Shown here one piece after another: positions 5,998-10,988 of a stretch of 10,988 nt of DNA. The DNA is taken from positions 1 to 10,988 of the forward strand of contig JAAYWE010000068.1 of the NCBI GenBank assembly GCA_012516755.1, read 5' to 3'. The first letter of the stretch is position 1, and every line of letters begins with the position of its first letter. The notes below the pieces were generated by a model that searched no databases, was not told the origin of the DNA, and saw only the letters and a program-made list of their open reading frames with translations. Both the position numbers and the translations under genes were made by a program. This stretch comes from Treponema sp. GTDB lineage: Bacteria; Spirochaetota; Spirochaetia; Treponematales; Rectinemataceae.

Positions 5998-7155
5998 AGA
6001 GAATTCGAAAAACTGCGCAGTGAAGGTGCCTTTGTACTTGATGTGCGAACCCTTGAAGAATTTGAATTGGGCCACATTCCAGGAGCCATTTGTATCCCCA
6101 ACACGGAACTGCGAAAACACCTCTCTCAACTACCAAAAGACAAGATAATCCTCATCTACTGTAGTGTTGGACTACGCGGATACCTTTCGGAACGAATTTT
6201 GCGACAGAATGGCTGGTCTAGTGTCTATAACCTTTCAGGAGGGTATAAAACCTGGCAGGTCGTCATGGAAAAACAGGATAGCTCTGGTGCCCTCGCCGCA
6301 CAAGCTTCACTCTATGGAACAACACAGCAAGGACTGCAATATGCAATGACTGCCTACAGAGAAGGAACTGGTATGCCTGAACAAAAAATTATCAATGTTG
6401 ATGCCTGTGGTCTGCAATGCCCAGGCCCAATCATGCGGTTAAAAAACGAAATCGATGCGGTAGAACCTGGAACTCGGATTATTATAACTGCGAGTGACCC
6501 TGGCTTTTCCCGTGATGTACAATCCTGGGCAAACCTCACAGGGAACCTTTTGATAAGCCTTGAAGAAAAAGGAGGCACAATTCAAGCGGTCATCGAGAAA
6601 GGTGCTACTATTTCCTCTGTTGTTAGAAAGGCTGAGGGGCAGCATTCTCAGCAAGATTCTGAAGGCTTTAAGATGCTACAAACGAGCCAGGGAGCAACCT
6701 TTATCGTCTTTTCAAACGATTTTGATAAGATACTGGCGGCCTTCGTCCTAGCCAACGGAGCCGTTGCGGTGGGAAAACAGGTTACCATGTTCTTCACATT
6801 CTGGGGGCTTTCGGTAATCAAGAGACCAGAAAAACCTTCGGTTCATAAGGACTTTATGGGTCGCATGTTCGGTATCATGCTTCCAAAACACGCAGGGAAG
6901 CTTTCTCTTTCCAAGATGAACTTTGCAGGCATGGGAGTCCAAATGATGAAGAGCCGTATGAAAGCCAAGAATGTGGATCAACTGGAACAGATGATTCAGT
7001 CATCAATAGCTTCAGGAGTCCGGATGGTTGCTTGCCAGATGTCAATGGATATCATGGGCATTACAAAAGAAGAATTCATCGATGGAATTGAAGTAGGTGG
7101 TGTCGCAACATATATGGAAGCAGCAAGCAAATCAGGAGTAAATTTATTTATATAA
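5998..7155 (+). pseudogene. Rhodanese-TusA-DsrE-like 3' part of the same fusion, separated by an in-frame TAG
   Basis: The frame continues unbroken after the TAG at 5995-5997 and encodes three sulfur-transfer domains. The rhodanese runs from REFEKLRSEGAFVLDVRTLE through GHIPGAICIPNTEL to the active-site loop CSVGLRG, with Cys at codon 521 counted from 4600. A TusA-like domain follows with CGLQCPGPIMRLK, the sulfur-carrying Cys being codon 607. The last domain, from about codon 695, is DsrE/F-like (TFIVFSNDFDK, FFTFWGLSVI, VACQMSMDIMG with Cys at codon 812). The first possible start after the TAG is the GTG at 6043. It lies inside the first strand of the rhodanese, lacks a well-placed ribosome site and removes conserved residues, so this is not a separate gene. 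Either the gene is broken by one nonsense change or the TAG is read through. All expected catalytic cysteines are intact, so the change is recent or tolerated. The stop is TAA. Confidence 0.8.
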
Positions 7156-7211
7156 AACTCTCTGGACCCTTTGGCGGTTTTTCAAAGTGCTCAGATAAAG
7201 GATAAATCCCA

Positions 7212-7467
7212 TACTGCTACGAACCTTGTTTATGAGGATTGAGAATGGCATAAGGAAGCCTTCTCATGCACAAGCATAGCCAGGCACATAATCTGCTTTC
7301 TTCTTATATATATACACCACAAGTCTATGCAGCATATTGGACGCATTCCTTGCAAAGCACACCGTTTCTCTGCGATGATCCGCAAGGTGCTTTCTAAGCT
7401 CTCTATCGAGATAGCAAACCTGGGGCAGTTCAATAGATCGAAGCAAACCACAAGGTTCGTAGCAGTA
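7212..7467. mobile_element. Decayed insertion sequence or MITE with 18-bp terminal inverted repeats
   Basis: TACTGCTACGAACCTTGT at 7212-7229 is the exact reverse complement of 7450-7467, framing a 256-bp element. Inside, the minus strand carries what looks like the end of a transposase, starting almost directly at the right repeat. The usual N-terminal and central parts of the gene are therefore missing, which suggests an internal deletion. No clear target-site duplication is visible: ATCCCA lies on the left and ATAAAA on the right. A third copy of this end lies at 3570-3600. I cannot assign an IS family. Confidence 0.68.
7264..7446 (-). pseudogene. Probable C-terminal fragment of a transposase
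   Basis: The minus-strand frame reads LRSIELPQVCYLDRELRKHL, then ADHRRETVCFARNASNMLHR, LVVYIYKK, and ends YACA with TGA. The pattern of an (L)DRELRKHLA-type helix, then HRRETV, FARNA and a final helix resembles the C-terminal end of some DDE transposases, where one helix packs behind the catalytic core. The frame is only about 60 codons, has no proper start (TTG, no ribosome site) and stays open into the flanking repeat. It lies inside the inverted-repeat element, as expected for a relic. The family is from recalled pattern, so certainty is moderate. Confidence 0.5.
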
Positions 7468-7476
7468 ATAAAACTG

Positions 7477-7505
7477 TTGACAGCGCAGGTCTCTGATGTT
7501 TTAAT
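7477..7505 (+). promoter_or_regulatory. Strong sigma70-type promoter of the ABC importer operon
   Basis: A consensus TTGACA (7477-7482) and TTTAAT (7500-7505) are separated by exactly 17 bp. The start should be near 7512, giving a leader of about 60 nt. The -35 box begins 9 bp outside the end of the inverted-repeat element. No obvious operator is seen. Confidence 0.8.
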
Positions 7506-7571
7506 CATACTGATGTTACGATTCATCCAAATAAAGACATCTAATAGACAATTTCCAAGAGGAGGAAACTG

Positions 7572-8849
7572 ATGAAAAAGGGTATCTCGACTTTTATTCT
7601 TTCAATAATGATGCTGATGGTTATAGTCGGGATAGGAGCTCAAGATGCTGACAAATATGCTGTCAAAGCTCCAATCAAGATACAGTTTTGGCACGCACTT
7701 GAGGCTCAATATAAGCCGCTTATCGACAAGGTAATCGCTGACTTCGAAAAACAGAATCCGCTTATCAAGGTCGAGGCAATCTATCAAGGCAGCTATGCAG
7801 ATCTCAACGAAAAGCTGATAGCCGCTCAGGCGGCAGGTACTACTTTGCCAGCGCTAACGGTGGCAAATACACCCTATGTAGCACAATATGGTGCAGCAGG
7901 GCTTTGCGAGGTCCTCGATCCATACATCAAGGCTACTGGCTTCGATATCAATGATTTTGGTGAAGGTTTGCGGAGAGCCTCGAGTTATGATGGCAAGCAG
8001 GTTTCTTTGCCTTTCCTTATTTCCACCCAAATCATGTTCTACAACAAAGATATGGCGGAAGCGGAGAAAATCAAACTGCCAGAAAAATGGTCCGATATGG
8101 ATGAATTCATGAAGAAAGCCTCTAAGATCTCGGGCGGAGTTACTCAACGATACGCAACAGTTATCCCGGGCTGGGATCAGTGGTATTTCGAGCCTTTCTA
8201 TCTAAACGCTGGGGTAAAGATAATAAAAGACAATAATACTACGGATCTAGGAGAGCCAACCGCTGTTGCAATCACCAAGAAGCTTAAACAGTGGTGTGAC
8301 GAAAAAACCGCTTACTGGGCTTATGGAAAAGATGCTTCTTCTATAATGAGACAAAACTTCCTCGATGGAAAAGCTTTTTCGGTCGTACACACTACTTCAT
8401 TGTACGAGATGTACGCCACTAATGCCAAATTCAAAGTTGGAATGCACTATCTGCCGGGTAATGTCACAAGGAAATCGGAAATTGGAGGATGCGTTATCCT
8501 TATTCCAGCAAAGAACAAACAGGATGTAAAGAATGCAGCATGGAAACTTCTCTCCTACCTAACAAGCAAGGAAGTCAACATGCTTTGGGCAAAAGAAACT
8601 GGATATATGCCTACCCGCAACTCTGTCTTGCAAACAAGCGAGGCCAAAGCATTTCTGGAAGAAAAGCCAGCGTTCAAGGCAGTTTTCGACAATCTAAACA
8701 ATATAAATCCACGTATTCAGCACCCAGCCTATGCAGCGCTGTCCAAGATTTGGATGGAGGAACTGGCTAAGGTCATTATTGAAGGCGGAGATGTCGATTC
8801 TTCTATGAAAAAGATGGCACAGCTTATAAACGAAGCTCTTGAAGACTGA
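7572..8849 (+). CDS. ABC transporter extracellular sugar-binding protein (family 1)
   Basis: This 425-residue solute-binding protein captures a substrate, probably a sugar, oligosaccharide or polyol phosphate, in the periplasm and hands it to the permeases encoded next. The N-terminus MKKGISTFILSIMMLMVIVG is a signal peptide; cleavage after IGA (residue 23) is likely. There is no cysteine at the cleavage region, so it is not a lipoprotein. The mature start KIQFWHALEAQYKPLIDKVI, then FEKQNPLIKVEAIYQGSYAD, is characteristic of the UgpB/MalE-like family 1. FNKDMAE-type (MFYNKDMAE), the ALSKIWMEEL segment and the VDSSMKKMAQLINEAL tail also fit. The ATG has AGGAGG at 7560-7565. It is the first gene of the operon, and a long hairpin follows it. 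The ligand cannot be determined from the sequence. Confidence 0.94.
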   Translation: MKKGISTFILSIMMLMVIVGIGAQDADKYAVKAPIKIQFWHALEAQYKPLIDKVIADFEKQNPLIKVEAIYQGSYADLNEKLIAAQAAGTTLPALTVANTPYVAQYGAAGLCEVLDPYIKATGFDINDFGEGLRRASSYDGKQVSLPFLISTQIMFYNKDMAEAEKIKLPEKWSDMDEFMKKASKISGGVTQRYATVIPGWDQWYFEPFYLNAGVKIIKDNNTTDLGEPTAVAITKKLKQWCDEKTAYWAYGKDASSIMRQNFLDGKAFSVVHTTSLYEMYATNAKFKVGMHYLPGNVTRKSEIGGCVILIPAKNKQDVKNAAWKLLSYLTSKEVNMLWAKETGYMPTRNSVLQTSEAKAFLEEKPAFKAVFDNLNNINPRIQHPAYAALSKIWMEELAKVIIEGGDVDSSMKKMAQLINEALED

Positions 8850-8874
8850 TAAATAAAAATTAATTCAATTTTAA

Positions 8875-8910
8875 ATGTGGCTGACAAAAGATACTTTTTG
8901 TCAGCCACAT
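8875..8910 (+). terminator. Long hairpin between the binding-protein and permease genes
   Basis: ATGTGGCTGACAAAA (8875-8889) and TTTTGTCAGCCACAT (8896-8910) pair perfectly through 15 bp around a six-base loop. No T-run follows on the plus strand, so full termination is unlikely. In many sugar importers a hairpin here protects the upstream mRNA or lets through only part of transcription, so that binding protein exceeds permease. That role is inferred. Confidence 0.6.
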
Positions 8911-8935
8911 CCTTATTCCGAGTTAAGCTGGAGAG

Positions 8936-9850
8936 ATGAAACTAATGACTACAGAAAAGAAAATTAACTACCGGCGGCGCGAAAAATTGAAGGATTTTCT
9001 ATGCGTCCTACCTGCGGTCATATTTTTTGCATTATTTGTCTATTACCCAATCCTAAAACTCTTTCAGATCAGCTTTACAAACTGGAACCTTATAAGCGAT
9101 ACCTATAAATATGTTGGGCTCAAGAATTTCAAATGGCTTTTCCAGGGCTCGGGATTCGCGAGCCTTATAAATTCCCTGACTATAACTTTCCGCTACACTT
9201 TCTGGGAGATTGTTATAACAATAGCTGGAGGTCTGTTGCTTGCAGCCCTATTCAATAGAGAAAGCAAAGTCTTTTCTGCATTGCGCTCTATCGTTTTTAT
9301 GCCGCGATATATCGCAATATCGGCTTCGGCCATTGTATTCATGTGGATCTTGAATGACCAATATGGAATTCTAAACTATGTCCTCGGAGTTATCGGTCTT
9401 AAGCCAATAATGTTCAACACTGAAGAAAATGCCTTGACGGCAGTACTCATATTGACATGCTGGAGAGTTATTGGATATGGCATGATGATCTATCTCTCTG
9501 CAATGAAGGGCATATCACCTGAATATTATGAGGCGGCAAAGCTCGACGGTGCAAATAGTTTTCAGCGATTTAGATTTATAACTCTCCCGCTTCTTTCTCC
9601 TACAACTTTATTCCTCTTTGTCACAACTTTTATAGCTTCGATGAAAGTCTTCCAATCAATCGATGTCATGACAAGTGGAGGACCATATGGAGCAACAGAA
9701 GTAATTGTATACTGGATCTATGAATTGGCTTTTGTCGACTTTAGAGTGGATCGCGCTGCAGCAGTTACCCTTGTCTTTTTTGTAATTCTAATGGGATTTA
9801 CCGCTGCCACAATGAAATTCACCGAAAGAAATATCTATTATGAATCATAA
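8936..9850 (+). CDS. ABC sugar transporter permease, MalF/UgpA-like
   Basis: This 304-residue inner-membrane subunit forms half of the channel. About six hydrophobic segments are visible, starting at FLCVLPAVIFFALFVYYPIL (21-40). The ATPase-contacting EAA loop is EYYEAAKLDGANSFQRFRF at 197-215, followed by ITLPLLSPT. The TSGGPYGATE segment near 246-255 is common in this family. The start is uncertain. The ATG at 8936 has GGAG only two bases upstream, whereas the in-frame ATG at 8945 has it eleven bases upstream. The product is the same apart from three residues. It is 15 bp from the second permease, with the hairpin 25 bp upstream. No ATP-binding subunit is present in the window. Confidence 0.94.
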   Translation: MKLMTTEKKINYRRREKLKDFLCVLPAVIFFALFVYYPILKLFQISFTNWNLISDTYKYVGLKNFKWLFQGSGFASLINSLTITFRYTFWEIVITIAGGLLLAALFNRESKVFSALRSIVFMPRYIAISASAIVFMWILNDQYGILNYVLGVIGLKPIMFNTEENALTAVLILTCWRVIGYGMMIYLSAMKGISPEYYEAAKLDGANSFQRFRFITLPLLSPTTLFLFVTTFIASMKVFQSIDVMTSGGPYGATEVIVYWIYELAFVDFRVDRAAAVTLVFFVILMGFTAATMKFTERNIYYES

Positions 9851-9865
9851 CAAGGTGACTTACTT

Positions 9866-10735
9866 ATGTTAAAACAGAAAGAGATTTCCAATATCAAAGC
9901 GATCAGGACTCGGCACATGCTGACATTTTTTCAGTATCTGTTTGCGATCGTATTTACGCTTATCATTGTCTTTCCCTTCTACTGGATGATCATTACATCG
10001 CTCAAGACAAGTGAAGAGCTACTGAGACCGGTTCCTACTCTTTGGCCGCTGAAATTTCAGTGGAATAATTATGTCGATGTGTTCAAAATGGCTCCTCTCG
10101 GGCAATACATTCTTAACACAATCATCATGACCATAGGAGTAATGACGCTACAGATCATCATAGGATCCTTTGCGGCCTATGGTTTTTCCAAAGGAAAATT
10201 CCCCGGGCGCGATATTCTATTCATCGTAGTCTTGGGAGCACTAATGGTACCAATTCAAGTAACCTTTGTGCCTATATATGTAATGATAGCAAAGCTCAAG
10301 TGGATAAATACTTTTGCGGGTTTGATAGTTCCCAACGCCGTATCTGCTTATACGATTTTCATGCTTCGACAGACTTTCAAATCTGTAGATGATGCGTTCA
10401 TAGAGGCTGCACAGCTCGAAGGATTGGGACGAATCGATATTATCTTTCGCATTCTCATTCCATTATGTAAACCCACCATGCTTACTGTTACCATAATAAC
10501 TTTTATCGATAGCTGGAATGCATATTTTTGGCCTAAAATCGCCACCACCACCCCATTGCGAAGGACCATCGCCCTGGGCGTCTATGAACTCAAGCGCTCT
10601 TATGCAGGCCTGGAAACCATGAATCAAAACCAAATTATGGCAGGAGCTGTTATAACGATTGTCCCAATTATTATCCTATTCATTCTCCTTCAAAAATATA
10701 TCCTTACCGGATTCTCGAAGGTGGCTTCAAAGTGA
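9866..10735 (+). CDS. ABC sugar transporter permease, MalG/UgpE-like
   Basis: This 289-residue partner permease completes the transmembrane channel with the preceding gene. The first helix lies at about 20-45 and is followed by MIITSLKTSEELLRPVPTLW, typical of MalG-type proteins. NNYVDVF, TIIMTIGVMTLQIIIGSFAA, LMVPIQVTFVPIYVM and PNAVSAYTIFMLRQTF follow in family order. The EAA loop is DAFIEAAQLEGLGRIDIIFR (176-195), then ILIPLCKPT. The ATG has AAGGTG at 9852-9857, 8 nt upstream. It should act in the inner membrane with a shared MsmK/UgpC-type ATPase encoded elsewhere. The stop lies 11 bases before the next gene, so the two are probably co-transcribed. Confidence 0.94.
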   Translation: MLKQKEISNIKAIRTRHMLTFFQYLFAIVFTLIIVFPFYWMIITSLKTSEELLRPVPTLWPLKFQWNNYVDVFKMAPLGQYILNTIIMTIGVMTLQIIIGSFAAYGFSKGKFPGRDILFIVVLGALMVPIQVTFVPIYVMIAKLKWINTFAGLIVPNAVSAYTIFMLRQTFKSVDDAFIEAAQLEGLGRIDIIFRILIPLCKPTMLTVTIITFIDSWNAYFWPKIATTTPLRRTIALGVYELKRSYAGLETMNQNQIMAGAVITIVPIIILFILLQKYILTGFSKVASK

Positions 10736-10746
10736 TTGGGAGAAAG

Positions 10747-10988
10747 ATGAATCAGCTTTTTAATGAAGCTCTTTCTATAGGGGTAGCGGCCTTTTCTAAG
10801 AAGGTCTTTTCTAAAAAGAACTTTTCTAAAAAAGCCTATTCTATAGAAGCCCAAAAAAGAAAACCTAATTCGAACCTCTCAAGAAACAACAATGCCCTTC
10901 CTCTGCGATGTAAGACTACATTTATTTTTGCAATGCTGTGCATTGTCTTTGGGATTCGAACTGTCAGCTTTACATGGGCTCAAGCCGA
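10747..10988 (+). CDS. Probable exported protein with repetitive basic leader, 3' truncated
   Basis: The frame has 80 codons before the window edge and no stop. The ATG has GGGAG at 10738-10742 and lies 11 bases after the permease stop, which suggests translational coupling. Residues 15-34 are pentads AFSKK, VFSKK, NFSKK and AYSIE; a degenerate ALSIG precedes them. A basic, Asn/Ser-rich stretch (QKRKPNSNLSRNNN) follows. Residues 57-80 then look like a signal peptide: TTFIFAMLCIVFGI as the core and WAQA as an Ala-x-Ala cleavage site at 78-80. The signal peptide would thus be preceded by about 56 extra residues, which is unusual. The actual start could instead lie downstream, but no ATG with a ribosome site is seen there. 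The mature protein is outside the window. From context it may be a hydrolase or another protein acting on the importer's substrate, but its function is unknown. Confidence 0.68.
   Translation, partial: MNQLFNEALSIGVAAFSKKVFSKKNFSKKAYSIEAQKRKPNSNLSRNNNALPLRCKTTFIFAMLCIVFGIRTVSFTWAQA
10789..10848 (+). repeat. Four 15-bp tandem repeats in the leader of the last gene
   Basis: Four units of 15 bp lie in the codon register: GCC-TTT-TCT-AAG-AAG, GTC-TTT-TCT-AAA-AAG, AAC-TTT-TCT-AAA-AAA and GCC-TAT-TCT-ATA-GAA. A fifth degenerate unit (GCTCTTTCTATAGGG) lies at 10768-10782. Because the unit is a multiple of three, a gain or loss of copies would keep the frame and change only leader length and charge. 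Confidence 0.8.

Noticed and set aside
6043..7155. Separate gene starting at the GTG at 6043
   Set aside because: That codon is the Val of the conserved LDVRT strand of the rhodanese. It lacks a well-placed ribosome site, and homologous sequence continues upstream to the TAG.
7156..7185. Intrinsic terminator after the fusion gene
   Set aside because: A T5 run is present near 7182, but the preceding bases form only a two- to three-pair stem.
7230..7526. Minus-strand frame of 98 codons across the inverted-repeat element
   Set aside because: It spans both the element end and the ABC promoter. The alternative frame at 7264-7446 has the transposase-like pattern.
1..10988. CRISPR array, phage genes or an origin of replication
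   Set aside because: No regularly spaced repeats, phage structural motifs or DnaA-box clusters were seen on either strand.

Overview
The window most likely comes from a spirochaete or a close relative. The best evidence is the truncated elongation factor G at the left edge. Its domains II to V read like the mitochondrial EF-G1 (spd) type, which replaces ordinary EF-G in spirochaetes, some deltaproteobacteria and planctomycetes. I cannot name a genus. All assignments come from reading motifs; no database search was run.

Layout. Positions 1-3600 hold housekeeping genes: the 3' three quarters of EF-G (+), a 234-residue P-loop protein of unknown role (+), and a THUMP-domain RNA methyltransferase (-) that converges on it. 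A strong sigma70-type promoter then drives tRNA-Ala(GGC) at 3651-3724. Positions 3725-4046 carry no convincing gene. From 4047 a second promoter, overlapped by inverted repeats, drives a short MarR-type regulator (4106-4480). This is followed by a reading frame for a CoA-disulfide-reductase/rhodanese/TusA/DsrE-like fusion (4600-7155). An in-frame TAG at 5995-5997 cuts that frame between the flavoprotein and the three sulfur-carrier domains.

Positions 7212-7467 are a 256-bp element with 18-bp terminal inverted repeats. It appears to hold a C-terminal scrap of a transposase, so it looks like a decayed IS or MITE. A solo copy of the same end lies at 3570-3600, and both copies facing right lie 8-9 bp upstream of a TTGACA promoter. 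Positions 7477-10735 are a sugar-type ABC importer without its ATPase: binding protein, a long hairpin, then two permeases. The last 242 bases open a gene with a repetitive basic N-terminus followed by what looks like a signal peptide. It runs off the right edge.

How the genes work together. The MarR regulator and the fusion form a likely sulfane-sulfur or CoA-disulfide unit: flavin reduction, persulfide transfer by rhodanese and TusA, and a DsrE-like acceptor. The ABC operon imports an oligosaccharide or a related solute, with an ATPase supplied from elsewhere. The exported protein that follows may act on the same substrate. The most unusual points are the amber codon inside the fusion, the IS-end repeats beside two promoters, and the pentapeptide-repeat leader ahead of the terminal signal peptide.
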